Assembly (NCBI RefSeq): GCF_000025345.1
Contig: NC_013757.1
Span: 4,526,001 to 4,590,000, forward strand
Direction: 5' to 3'
DNA from: Geodermatophilus obscurus DSM 43160
GTDB lineage: Bacteria > Actinomycetota > Actinomycetes > Mycobacteriales > Geodermatophilaceae
Length of the DNA stretch: 64,000 nt
In this document: piece after piece, positions 1 to 8,381 of the stretch
How positions within the stretch are numbered: position 1 is the stretch's first letter
Layout of the letters: each line of letters begins with the position of its first letter
Position numbers and translations under genes: made by a program
Notes under the pieces: model-generated
Seen by the model: the letters and a program-made list of their open reading frames with translations, nothing else
Told to the model about the DNA's origin: nothing
Database searches by the model: none

Positions 1-2
1 AG

Positions 3-146
3 GGGCTCAAGATCGGCTGCATCGAGGAGGTCGCCTGGCGGCAGGGCTGGTTGGACGACGACGGCCTGCGCCGCGCTGCCGAGCCGCTGGGCAAGAGCGG
101 CTACGGCGACTACCTGATCCGCCTGCTCGACGACCCCGTCCTGTGA
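3..146 (+). CDS. rmlA: Glucose-1-phosphate thymidylyltransferase, 3' end only
   Basis: Only the last 47 codons are inside the window, ending in TGA. The fragment reads [16 protein letters not shown], then a leucine-rich stretch with [17 protein letters not shown], which matches the conserved carboxy terminus of RmlA. RmlA joins glucose-1-phosphate to dTTP, giving dTDP-glucose for the dTDP-L-rhamnose pathway. The next two steps of that pathway (RmlB, RmlD) are encoded about 30 kb away; no rmlC is visible in the window. The following gene lies on the opposite strand and converges on this one across about 55 bp. Confidence 0.9.
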   Translation, partial: GLKIGCIEEVAWRQGWLDDDGLRRAAEPLGKSGYGDYLIRLLDDPVL

Positions 147-202
147 GCGCGCTCGCCCGCTGATCACCGGCAGCCGGCTGCGGGATGGCCCGGCGCGGTG
201 GC

Positions 203-619
203 TCAGGCCGCCGCTGCGGCCACCGTCCCGGCGGGCCGGCGGTCCGGCCGCTCCGCCATGGCCCACCCGGTGAGCAGGAAGGCCGCGGGCATCGTGACGG
301 CGACCGCCACCGGCGGGGCGAGCTGCTCGTCGAGGGACAGCAGCGCGACGAGCACCCAGACGACCGCCGTCCGCAGGAGGACCGTCGTCCCGTTGGCGAC
401 GAGGTACCGCAGCAGCCGCCTCCGTGACGGAGCGACGCCGAAGGCGTAGCGGACGTTGGCCAGGTAGGCCACCAGCACGGCGACGACCAGCGCCAGCGTG
501 TTGGCGACCAGGTACGGGGTGACCAGCAGCAGGAGCAGGTAGAGCCCCCAGTACAGGCCCGTGTTGAGGACGTTGACCAGCACGAACCGACCGAAGACGG
601 CGACCCGCGCGCGGCTCAC
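203..619 (-). CDS. GtrA-family small membrane protein
   Basis: This 138-residue protein has four hydrophobic segments and the GtrA layout, beginning with FGRFVLVNVLNTGLYW and ending in a short alanine-rich tail. GtrA proteins are thought to help move polyprenyl-phosphate-linked sugars across the membrane. I chose the GTG at 619 because it overlaps the TGA of the upstream GT2 gene as GTGA; upstream extension would only read through that gene. Placement directly after a DPM1-like glycosyltransferase is the classic GT2-GtrA pairing, so the two probably make and flip one lipid-linked sugar donor. It is the last gene of a tightly coupled minus-strand operon. Confidence 0.85.
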   Translation of the reverse strand: MSRARVAVFGRFVLVNVLNTGLYWGLYLLLLLVTPYLVANTLALVVAVLVAYLANVRYAFGVAPSRRRLLRYLVANGTTVLLRTAVVWVLVALLSLDEQLAPPVAVAVTMPAAFLLTGWAMAERPDRRPAGTVAAAAA

Positions 620-1437
620 CCCTGCCGCCGCGGTGCGTCGTACCGCCCGAGCGCGGCCCGCAGCAGGATTTCCACCAGCGCGAACTGGGCGCGCCGGCCG
701 TGGATCTTCGTGGGGACGTCGCCGGCGTCCGGGTAGGCGCGGGTGACCGGCACCTCGGTGCACCGGTAGCCCAGCCGTGCGGCCCGGATCGGCAGGTAGG
801 CCAGCAGCTCGTAGGTGTCGAAGACCTCCCGCATCGGCGCGACCCGCGGGTCCAGCAGCAGCGCCCGCGAGTGGCCGCGGAACCCGTTCGTCGTGTCGGT
901 GTACCGCGTCCGGGCGGCCAGCGACGTCACCGGGGCGTGCAGGAACTTGATGGCCAGGTGCCGCTCGCGCGGGGTGTTGACCGCCTCGCCGCCGGGGACG
1001 TAGCGGGAGCCCTGGACGAAGCCTGCGCCCGCGTCGAGCGCGGCGACGAACCGGGGCAGCGCCGAGACGTCGTCCTTGCCGTTGCCGTCGACGGTGATGA
1101 CGCCCTCGTACCCCTCGGTGAGCGCGAAGGCGAAGCCCATCCGCAGCTGGGCGCTGAGCTTCCCGCTGTCGCGCTTCACCAGCACCGCCCGGACGCCGAG
1201 GCCGTCCAGCAGCTCCGGGTCGTTCGAGCCGTCGGTGCTGCCGCCGTCGGCGACGACCACGTCGAGGTCCAGCCCGAGGTCGCGCAGCCGGCGCAGCTGG
1301 CCCAGGACGCGCTCGCCCTCGTTGATCACCGGGATCACGACGCAGTAGCGGCTGGCGCGCGGGCGCAGCACGTGCACGTCGCCGCGGGGCACCGCCCAGC
1401 CGGTGGTGTCGGGGGTGGCCCGCAGGTCGCTGCTCAC
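616..1437 (-). CDS. Family 2 glycosyltransferase, dolichol-phosphate-mannose-synthase-like
   Basis: The 273-residue product has a GT-A fold start (YCVVIPVINEGERV), a DGGSTDGS segment and a VDGNGKDD metal/nucleotide region where other enzymes have DxD. There is no long transmembrane segment, so it is probably a soluble or peripheral membrane enzyme. The family transfers a sugar from a nucleotide donor to polyprenyl phosphate or to a glycan. The GTG start at 1437 overlaps the upstream isomerase stop (GTGA), and its own stop overlaps the GtrA start, so the three are likely translationally coupled. The transferred sugar cannot be read from sequence. Confidence 0.85.
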   Translation of the reverse strand: MSSDLRATPDTTGWAVPRGDVHVLRPRASRYCVVIPVINEGERVLGQLRRLRDLGLDLDVVVADGGSTDGSNDPELLDGLGVRAVLVKRDSGKLSAQLRMGFAFALTEGYEGVITVDGNGKDDVSALPRFVAALDAGAGFVQGSRYVPGGEAVNTPRERHLAIKFLHAPVTSLAARTRYTDTTNGFRGHSRALLLDPRVAPMREVFDTYELLAYLPIRAARLGYRCTEVPVTRAYPDAGDVPTKIHGRRAQFALVEILLRAALGRYDAPRRQG

Positions 1438-2249
1438 GAGTAGGTCTTCCTCACGAACTCGGCGGTGCGCCAGACGGCGCCGGTCAGGTCGTCCTCGCTG
1501 GGCGGCAGCATCTCCACGGAGACGTGCCCGCCGTAGTCCGCGGCCCGCAGCGCCGCGGCGACCGCCTCGTGGTCGACCGGGCCCTCCGGCCCGACCGGGC
1601 CGAGCTGCGGCGCGCTGGCGTGCACGTGCGCCAGCACGTCGGCCCCCGCGCGGACGCGCTCGACGGCGTCGTCCCCCGCCAGCGCCATGCAGGCGGTGTC
1701 CAGGTGCAGCCGGACGCCGGGCGAGTCGACGGCGCGCACGAAGGCGGTCGAGGCGACCGCGTCGGTCAGCCAGTCGCACCGGTAGACGGTCGGGTTGGCC
1801 TCGATGCAGAAGCACACGCCGAGGTCCGCGGCACGCGCTCCGAGGCCGGCGAAGACCTCGGCGGCGATCTCGTCGGCGCGCGCCACGGGCAGGTCCCCGC
1901 GACGCCGGTTGCCCGGCGAGCCGAACACCAGGCGGGTCGCGCCCAGGCCCGAGGCCAGCCGGGCCATCCCGAGGAGGTGCTCGGTGAGGCCCGCGCGCGC
2001 CTCAGCGTCCCCGAACAGCTGGAACTGCGGGCGGCCGAAGAGCAGCGACTGCAGGGCGACGACGCGCAGCCCGGTCGCCTCGACCGCCGCACGGGCCGCG
2101 GCCACCTCGTCGGTGTCCTGGGCCAGCGGGTCGGTCCACAGCCGGGTGGGCGCCACCTCGAGGGAGCCGAAGCCCCGCTCGGCGAGCTCGGGCAGCACCG
2201 CCGCGTCGAGGTCGGCCGGCCAGGCGAGGTTGGAGAACGCCAGCCTCAT
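1434..2249 (-). CDS. Sugar phosphate isomerase/epimerase (xylose isomerase-like TIM barrel)
   Basis: The 271-residue protein begins MRLAFSNLAWPADLDAA and has the features of the AP endonuclease 2 superfamily: an early GFGSLEVAPTRLW strand, an acidic metal-site region with CFCIEANPTVYRCDW, a conserved LHLDTACM segment and a late VSVEMLPP strand. Such enzymes isomerise or epimerise sugars using a divalent metal. The ATG at 2249 overlaps the TGA of the preceding epimerase-like gene (ATGA). Its position among glycosyltransferases suggests it prepares an unusual sugar for the glycan made by this operon. The substrate is unknown. Confidence 0.8.
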   Translation of the reverse strand: MRLAFSNLAWPADLDAAVLPELAERGFGSLEVAPTRLWTDPLAQDTDEVAAARAAVEATGLRVVALQSLLFGRPQFQLFGDAEARAGLTEHLLGMARLASGLGATRLVFGSPGNRRRGDLPVARADEIAAEVFAGLGARAADLGVCFCIEANPTVYRCDWLTDAVASTAFVRAVDSPGVRLHLDTACMALAGDDAVERVRAGADVLAHVHASAPQLGPVGPEGPVDHEAVAAALRAADYGGHVSVEMLPPSEDDLTGAVWRTAEFVRKTYS

Positions 2250-3031
2250 GCCCGTCCCGCCGGCAGCCGGGCGCCCCAGGTGCGGATGCCGGTGAGCACC
2301 TCGTCCGCGGAGCGCAGGTACGGGCCCTCGCGTCCGGCGAGCTCGGCGGCGTGGGCGGTGTGCAGGTCGTAGGCGACCCACGGCCGGTCGTCGCAGCGGT
2401 AGTCCACGCCGAAGCACTCGCGGGCGACCTGGGCCGAGGTGACGGGCTCGGTCGCGAGGTTCACCACGGACAGCCCGGCGTCCCGGGCGAGCAGCACGTG
2501 CCCCCACAGGTCGCGCACGTCGTAGAACTGGAAGCCGGAGTCCTCGTGGGCGAAGCGCGCCTCGGGCTGGTGGACCAGGTCGTACACGAGGTTCTTCTTC
2601 AGCCCGGGGCCGTACATGCCGGGCAGCCGGACGACCAGCACGTCGTCGAACCGCTCGCGGACGAACTCCTCGAGCAGCGCCCGGTGCCGGCCGTAGGCCT
2701 GCTCCTGCGTGGTGTCGGCCGGGGTCGTCTCGTCCACGCCGCGGGAGTCGGCGAAGACGTCCACCGTCGACACCAGCACGCAGGACGTCGCACGGCTGCC
2801 GTCGAGGGCGTCGATCAGCCGGCGGATCCCCGCCCAGTCGGCGTCCGGCTCGGCGTTGGCGCGCCACTTCTCCGCGGGCGCGCCGGCGCAGACGACCTCG
2901 TCGACGTCGGCGGCGGGCAGCTGGTCGACGTCGGTGCTGCGAAACCGGGCGACCGGGGTGATCCGGGCGTCGAGGGAGCCCCCGACGAACCCGCTCCAGC
3001 CGACCAGCGCCCGGCGGGCGCGGCCGGTCAC
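2246..3031 (-). CDS. NAD-dependent epimerase/dehydratase-like protein
   Basis: The 261-residue protein starts with a Rossmann motif close to the amino terminus (VGWSGFVGGSL, a GxxGxxG pattern) and contains the VSTVDVF strand and the VVRLPGMYGPG segment typical of extended SDR nucleotide-sugar enzymes. The catalytic YxxxK position reads YGRHR, so lysine seems replaced by arginine; the enzyme may be altered in activity or the pair may sit elsewhere. It is shorter than usual for the family (about 310 residues). GTG at 3031 overlaps the upstream GT2 stop and its own stop overlaps the isomerase start. It probably modifies an NDP-sugar for this glycan operon. Confidence 0.75.
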   Translation of the reverse strand: MTGRARRALVGWSGFVGGSLDARITPVARFRSTDVDQLPAADVDEVVCAGAPAEKWRANAEPDADWAGIRRLIDALDGSRATSCVLVSTVDVFADSRGVDETTPADTTQEQAYGRHRALLEEFVRERFDDVLVVRLPGMYGPGLKKNLVYDLVHQPEARFAHEDSGFQFYDVRDLWGHVLLARDAGLSVVNLATEPVTSAQVARECFGVDYRCDDRPWVAYDLHTAHAAELAGREGPYLRSADEVLTGIRTWGARLPAGRA

Positions 3032-4101
3032 GGCCGGACCCTGTCGTCGGCGTCCTGCACCGCGGCGGCCTCGGCGTCGACGTTGAGCGCGTCCCGCGCC
3101 GCCAGCACCGAGCTGGTGGCCTCGAACGCGACCCGGTAGATGGGGCGCTCGTTGGCCGTCTCGTTCGACTGGAACATGAACTCGGCCATGATCGCGATGA
3201 CCACGCTGAGCATGAAGAACATGAAGCTCATCTGCAGGCTCATCGACGTCCAGCCCTCGACGGCCCCCCGGAACAGCCCGACGGCCACCACGTAGAGCGC
3301 GTACAGCATGTTGACCAGGCTGGTCACCAGCGCGATGCCGACGGCGACCCGCAGCGGCCGGCCGCTGGCGTAGAAGATCGACCGCACCACCTGCCGGAAG
3401 CTGCTGGCCTGCCGCGGGTGCTGCCGGTCCCCCGACTCGTAGGGCAGGACGGCCCACGGGTAGCCCGAGATCGACGGCAGCATGCGCAGCACCCGGTCCC
3501 GGTCCCGGCGGGGCAGCCACGCGTCGAGCGCCGGACGGCTGTAGCCGCGCAGCCCCAGGCTGACGGTGGCGATCTCCTCGCCCATGCTGCGGCTGGCCAG
3601 CGCCCGGCTCAGCCGCAGGGCGAGCCGGCGGCCGGCCGGGGCGCGGCGGTCGACCCCCACGACGACGGCGGTCTCGTCGGTGACCATGCCCGCGCAGCGG
3701 ACCACGTCCTCGGGCGCGTCCACCCCGAGGCGCGCGGTCACCACGACGTCGCCGAGGGCGCCGTCGAGACCGGCGGTGAAGGCGACCTCGTCCCGGACCG
3801 GCTGCACCAGGCCGAGCACCTGGAGGTTCGGCTGCCGCTCGGCGAGTGCGCGGGCCCAGGCCAGCCGGCTGCGGGACCCGGAGAGGACCAGCACGATCTC
3901 GTGCACGGGGTACGCCCGGGCGACGGCGGCGTCGAGGGCGGTGAGGTCCCGCTCGATCCCGTCCGTCGCCCCGTCGGCGACCACGACGACGCTGAGGAAG
4001 GTGCCGGACCGGGCCGACGACGCGGGCGTGCGGACGACGACGTCGGGCCGGGGCCTCCCCGTCTCGCTCCCCCCGGGGCCGTGGGTCTCAAACAGCGTCA
4101 C
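3028..4101 (-). CDS. Membrane-anchored family 2 glycosyltransferase
   Basis: The 357-residue protein has a GT-A domain (LSVVVVADGATDG near the start, later GVDRRAPAGRR) followed by two clear transmembrane segments near residues 255-315 and a charged tail. This is the topology of undecaprenyl-phosphate glycosyltransferases such as ArnC/GtrB. I prefer the GTG at 4101, which has GAGGAG eight bases upstream and overlaps the oxidoreductase stop by 14 bp; an ATG at 4134 is possible. The motifs are weaker than in standard GT2 enzymes, so the donor and acceptor are uncertain. Confidence 0.75.
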   Translation of the reverse strand: MTLFETHGPGGSETGRPRPDVVVRTPASSARSGTFLSVVVVADGATDGIERDLTALDAAVARAYPVHEIVLVLSGSRSRLAWARALAERQPNLQVLGLVQPVRDEVAFTAGLDGALGDVVVTARLGVDAPEDVVRCAGMVTDETAVVVGVDRRAPAGRRLALRLSRALASRSMGEEIATVSLGLRGYSRPALDAWLPRRDRDRVLRMLPSISGYPWAVLPYESGDRQHPRQASSFRQVVRSIFYASGRPLRVAVGIALVTSLVNMLYALYVVAVGLFRGAVEGWTSMSLQMSFMFFMLSVVIAIMAEFMFQSNETANERPIYRVAFEATSSVLAARDALNVDAEAAAVQDADDRVRP

Positions 4102-5215
4102 GGAGGTGCTCCTCAGCCACTCGGATTGCGTCACCGATGTTGTCGATCTTGCTGCCCAGCAGGGACAGCACGCGGCCGCCGTCGGACCGGCGGAGGACGA
4201 TCGGCCGGGCGTCGTCGCCGTCGCGACGGGCCGGCACGGTCTTCACGCCCCACAGGGACTCCCGGTGGACGGCGCCGGCCAGCGCGGGCACGTAGCGCGC
4301 CGCGTCCCGGATCATCCAGTCCGCCCGGGTGGTCAGCCCCGCGCGCAGCGCCGCCGCGGCCTGCTCGTAGGTCGGGTGGGCGCCGTGCGGTGTGTACCGG
4401 ACGTGGCTGAGCGTGGAGAAGGGCGTGGACGGGAACGGCATGAGCGAGAAGTAGGGGCCGTCCATCACGGTGACGCCCTTCCCGCGCAGCGGCTCCGGCA
4501 GGTCCACCAGCGCCATCTCGCACGGCTCGCAGTGCAGGCCGGCGTACCCGACGCCCCGCGGCAGGATGTCGATCCCCTCGCCGTACGTGCACACCAGCAC
4601 CCGGTCCCCGGCCAGGACCTCGCCCGTCTCCAGGGTGACGAGGGCACCCGACGCGGTCTCCGCCACGCCCGCCACCGGGGTGCCCAGCCGCACGGCCACC
4701 CCGGCGTCGGCCATCTCCTCGCGGACCAGCTCGCGCAGCCGCACCGCGTCGAACACCGCCTCCCGGGTCACCCAGGACGCCTCGACCGTGGCCGGGTTGA
4801 ACAGCCGGCGCACCGAGGCGGGCGCGTCCATCAGCGGCGCGCCGATGTGGTCGCAGACGCGGCGGAACTTGCGGGCGTTGGTCAGCGACCCGCGGGCCAC
4901 CGCGTAGACGCACAGGAAGTCGTCGACGACGCAGGAGGCGTAGCGGGCCGTGAAGGACTCGTAGGAGGCCTGGCTGCGGCCGGCCGTCCGCAGCGAGCGC
5001 GGGTAGTGGTAGCCGCCGTGCACCCGGGCCTGGTTGAAGTAGCTGGCCCCGCCGAGCAGGTCGGCCCGCGCCTCCAGCACGGTCACCCGCGCGCCCTGGC
5101 GGGCCAGGTGCGTCGCCAGCGAGCAGCCGTAGAAGCCACCGCCCACCACCAGGACGACGCCGTGCGGAGTGCCGTCGCGGCCGGCCGTGCGGTCCGCGCG
5201 GGACGATCGGGACAC
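4088..5215 (-). CDS. FAD-dependent oxidoreductase (DAO superfamily)
   Basis: The 375-residue product has an FAD dinucleotide-binding motif near residues 22-32 (VVGGGFYGCSLA) followed by the acidic strand end VTVLEAR and the LLGGASYFNQARVHGGYHYP region. The fold resembles D-amino-acid oxidase/glycine oxidase proteins. Members occur in surface-polysaccharide loci, where they may oxidise a sugar or sugar-amine. The GTG start at 5215 has AGGAAG upstream. It is the first gene of the coupled block running down to position 203. Substrate and product are not predictable from sequence. Confidence 0.8.
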   Translation of the reverse strand: MSRSSRADRTAGRDGTPHGVVLVVGGGFYGCSLATHLARQGARVTVLEARADLLGGASYFNQARVHGGYHYPRSLRTAGRSQASYESFTARYASCVVDDFLCVYAVARGSLTNARKFRRVCDHIGAPLMDAPASVRRLFNPATVEASWVTREAVFDAVRLRELVREEMADAGVAVRLGTPVAGVAETASGALVTLETGEVLAGDRVLVCTYGEGIDILPRGVGYAGLHCEPCEMALVDLPEPLRGKGVTVMDGPYFSLMPFPSTPFSTLSHVRYTPHGAHPTYEQAAAALRAGLTTRADWMIRDAARYVPALAGAVHRESLWGVKTVPARRDGDDARPIVLRRSDGGRVLSLLGSKIDNIGDAIRVAEEHLRDAV

Positions 5216-5373
5216 TCGGCGTCTTCCTGCTCGGGGAGGCGCCCGCGCGCACCGCGGGCCTCTTGGAGCGTACGTGCACCGCCACGTTGCGTCACGTCGA
5301 CGTGTCGACACGGCGCCGCACCCGGCTCCTGCGGTCACACCCGTCACGCGGCTCACACCGGGACGCTGCGCGC

Positions 5374-7449
5374 TCAGCCGCCCTCGGCCGGCGGGGGCGG
5401 AGCGAGCAGCCGACCGTAGAGCGCCGCCGTGTCGGCTCCCTCCGGGTAGGTGATCGACGACGCCGTGCACGACTCGAGAGTCGTCAGCGGGCCGCCGTCC
5501 CCCGGGACGTCGCGGGTCGCGAGCACGGTCGTGCCCGACCCGGGGTCGCGCACCGCCACCGGGAAGCGCTGCTCGCGGGCGCCGGGGTCGAGCGCGACGT
5601 AGCCGTCGGCATCCACGGCGACGTTGATGTCGTTCCGGACCATCGTGAAGGCACGGGCACCCTGCCCGGGGCCCCGGTAGCGCAGCGCGACCTCGTACAG
5701 GCCGGCTGTGGGCGCCTCGACGACGACCTCCGACCCCTCCGTGCGGCACGGGACCTCCGCCCAGGTCGCCGGCTCGGCCGGCGTCCAGCCGAGGGTCAGC
5801 GGCGAGGCCGGGACCGGGGCGTACCCCTGGAACAGGTCCCGGTAGAACCACCAGTTGGCGCTGAGGTTCCAGGTCACCCACTCGTTCGTCCCAGGCGCGG
5901 TCGTCACCACCAGGCCCGGCCGGTCGGCCAGGCGCGCACCGAACGCCTCCCGCTGCCGGCCGAGGGCGGCGATCACCGAGTCCACCGAGGCGGACGGCGG
6001 GCCGTCGACCACGCCGGACAGACCGAGGTACTCCTCGACGACCGGCGCCTCGCGCTCCCGCGCCGCCTGCACCTGCGGCACGAAGGCGGCGTCGAGGTAG
6101 CCACCCAGCCCTGCGTCGTACCCGAACCGGGGGTCCGCGGCGAACAGCCCGCCCCTGTGCCGCGCGTCCTGCACGGCGGCCGTCCCGGCCACGGCCAGGA
6201 CCGCGACCGTCGCGGCGGCGCCGGTCAGCCGGAGCGCCGTGCCCGGGGTGCGCAGCGCCGGGAGGCGCCCGAGCGCGAGGGCGGCGAGCCGCACCGCGCC
6301 CACGGCGGTGACCGCGTACCCCCAGAGCGCGAAGGCCCAGAAGTAGTCCGCGACGTGCCCGCCGACGGTCCCGATCAGCCCGCCGAGGAAGGTCGCCGTC
6401 CCGAGGTAGGTGACCAGCAGCGAACCCAGGCCGCGGCGCACCAGGGCGTGGACCGCCACCCCCGCGAGGAGGGCGAGCGGGTACAGCGACAGCTCGTCGG
6501 CCATGATCCGCAGCAGGTCGCCGACCGAGAAGACGCGGAACGGCTCGGTCCAGGGGCCGAAGTACCAGAACTGGTCGTTGCGGACGTCGGAGAAGTTGTA
6601 GGCCAGCAGCGACGGCAGGTGGCCGGCGGTCGCGACGAGACCGGCGACCAGGTACCCGACGGCGGCCGCGCCCCACAGCGCGGCCAGTCCGGGGAGCCGC
6701 GGGACCCACCCCCGGCGCAGCACCTGGTAGGTCACGACCGCGAGCAGCAGGCCGCCCGACACCGGCCCGTAGTCGTTCGACCACAGCGCCGCCACCACGC
6801 CGGCGCTCGCGCCGACCACCGCGGCCCGCCGGACCGTCCAGCCCCGGCGCAGCAGGACGTAGGCGACCGCGGCCAGCAGGTACGGGGCGAACCCCCGGAT
6901 CGGGCGCAGGCTGTTCCCGGGGAGGGCGGCGGCGCCCAGCAGGCCGTTCCAGGCACCCCAGAGCCCCGGTGCCACGAGCTCGGCGACCACCACGAGCAGC
7001 GCGGCGGCGGCCGCCCCCCACGCCAGCGCGCGCAGCGGACGGCGCCCGGCGACGAGCACCGCCAGGAGCCCGATGACGGCCTCGAACGTCAGCACGGCCA
7101 CGAGGCGCGCGGCGAAGACGGTGTCGGTGAGCTCGCCGCCGAGGAGGGCGAACACCGGGTAGAGGACGAGCACCGGCGCGATGCCGAGGTAGGGGAAGAA
7201 GTCCCGCCCCGGCCACTGCCCGTCGGCCAGCCGGTAGAGCCCGCTGGCCGTCTGGAAGGCCCCGTCCATGTGGAACGTCGGCACCTCGTGCCACCAGCGC
7301 CACGCCTGCGTGACCGCGACCACGAGGGCGAACAGCAGCAGGGTGGCGGGCAGCGCGGCGAGCAGCCGCGACGGGCGTCCGGCGTCGTCCCCGCGGGGGT
7401 CGGTGTCGAGCAGCTCGGGCGCGGACCTGGTGGAGGTGGAGGAGGCCAT
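5374..7449 (-). CDS. Large polytopic membrane protein, possible GT-C glycosyltransferase
   Basis: The 691-residue protein begins MASSTSTRSAPELL and has about ten to twelve hydrophobic helices up to roughly residue 440. A soluble carboxy-terminal domain of about 230 residues, rich in tryptophan and tyrosine, follows (for example LSANWWFYRDLFQGY). The first extracytoplasmic loop carries an aspartate right after helix 1 (TFHMDGAFQTASG) and a GRDFF motif, as in GT-C lipid-linked sugar transferases. I do not recognise a named family. It lies 2 bp downstream of the DNA glycosylase gene and upstream of the FAD oxidoreductase block, so a role in glycan assembly is inferred from context. Confidence 0.7.
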   Translation of the reverse strand: MASSTSTRSAPELLDTDPRGDDAGRPSRLLAALPATLLLFALVVAVTQAWRWWHEVPTFHMDGAFQTASGLYRLADGQWPGRDFFPYLGIAPVLVLYPVFALLGGELTDTVFAARLVAVLTFEAVIGLLAVLVAGRRPLRALAWGAAAAALLVVVAELVAPGLWGAWNGLLGAAALPGNSLRPIRGFAPYLLAAVAYVLLRRGWTVRRAAVVGASAGVVAALWSNDYGPVSGGLLLAVVTYQVLRRGWVPRLPGLAALWGAAAVGYLVAGLVATAGHLPSLLAYNFSDVRNDQFWYFGPWTEPFRVFSVGDLLRIMADELSLYPLALLAGVAVHALVRRGLGSLLVTYLGTATFLGGLIGTVGGHVADYFWAFALWGYAVTAVGAVRLAALALGRLPALRTPGTALRLTGAAATVAVLAVAGTAAVQDARHRGGLFAADPRFGYDAGLGGYLDAAFVPQVQAAREREAPVVEEYLGLSGVVDGPPSASVDSVIAALGRQREAFGARLADRPGLVVTTAPGTNEWVTWNLSANWWFYRDLFQGYAPVPASPLTLGWTPAEPATWAEVPCRTEGSEVVVEAPTAGLYEVALRYRGPGQGARAFTMVRNDINVAVDADGYVALDPGAREQRFPVAVRDPGSGTTVLATRDVPGDGGPLTTLESCTASSITYPEGADTAALYGRLLAPPPPAEGG

Positions 7450-7451
7450 CC

Positions 7452-8381
7452 TCAGATCCGGCGGTAGTTCGTCGGCGCGACCCGCGGGCCGCGTCTGGGC
7501 GGGCGGCTGCCGCCGATGCCGAGCAGCCGGACCACGCGCTGCCGCTGTCCGCGCCAGGGTTCGAGCAATTCCATCATCCCGTCGTCGTCGGTCCGGCGGC
7601 CGGCCAGCGACCAGCCGACCAGGTTCTTCAGGTGGTAGTCGCCGTAGCTGACCGTGTCCGGGCAGCCGAACGCCCGCTGCACGACCTCGGCCGCCGTCCA
7701 GACGCCGATGCCGGGCACCGTCTGCAGCCGACGCTGCAGGTCCGCGCAGTCCACGGCTTCCTCCGGCTCCAGCCGGGCCGCCACGCTCGCCACCGCCCGC
7801 AGCGCCCGGCGCCGGGCGCCGTCGAGGCCGCACCGGTGCCACTCCCAGTCCGGAACCGCGAGCACCCGCTGGGGGGTGGGCACCACGCGCATGCCCGCGG
7901 GCGCCGGGCCCGGCGCCGGCTCGCCGGCCAGCCGCAGCAGCGCCCGCCACACGCGGTGGGCCTCGATGACGGTCACCTTCTGCTCGAGGACGGCGGGCAC
8001 CAGCGCGTCCCAGGTCCGCCCGGTGCGGCCCAGCCGCAGCCACGGTGAGGCGCGGTGGACGCGGGCGAGCAGCGGGTGCCCGCCCGGCTCGAACTCCTCC
8101 GGGCGGTCCTCGGCGCCCAGCCACGCGGGCACCGCTGCCCCGGCCCGCTCGGCGCCGGGCCCCCACGCCGACACCCGCACCTCGCCGCCGCGGACGGTGA
8201 GGTGCACGGTCGCCGGGCCGTCGGGCGTGCTGACCGTGCGCCAGCAGTCGTCGTCGACGTAGCGCAGGGCCGGGTCGCCGGCGCTGCGCTGGTGCGGGAA
8301 GAGGGTGCGCCGGAGGTCCAGCGGCCAGTCCGGCCGCCAGGCGCCCTGGAACGGTGGTGCCTCGAGGGTGGTGCTGGTCAG
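7452..8381 (-). CDS. DNA-3-methyladenine glycosylase II (AlkA-like, HhH-GPD)
   Basis: The 309-residue protein has the helix-hairpin-helix VPGIGVWTAAEVV followed by the catalytic-aspartate region VSYGDYHLKN, features of the HhH-GPD base-excision glycosylases that remove alkylated purines. No ATG or GTG fits the expected amino terminus (TSTTLEAPPFQGAW). A CTG at 8381 overlaps the TGA of the upstream gene as CTGA, exactly like the GTGA and ATGA junctions around it, so I propose a CTG start. The next in-frame GTG would remove about 47 conserved residues. Its function is unrelated to the neighbouring glycan genes, so it is a passenger in this operon. Confidence 0.85.
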   Translation of the reverse strand: MTSTTLEAPPFQGAWRPDWPLDLRRTLFPHQRSAGDPALRYVDDDCWRTVSTPDGPATVHLTVRGGEVRVSAWGPGAERAGAAVPAWLGAEDRPEEFEPGGHPLLARVHRASPWLRLGRTGRTWDALVPAVLEQKVTVIEAHRVWRALLRLAGEPAPGPAPAGMRVVPTPQRVLAVPDWEWHRCGLDGARRRALRAVASVAARLEPEEAVDCADLQRRLQTVPGIGVWTAAEVVQRAFGCPDTVSYGDYHLKNLVGWSLAGRRTDDDGMMELLEPWRGQRQRVVRLLGIGGSRPPRRGPRVAPTNYRRI

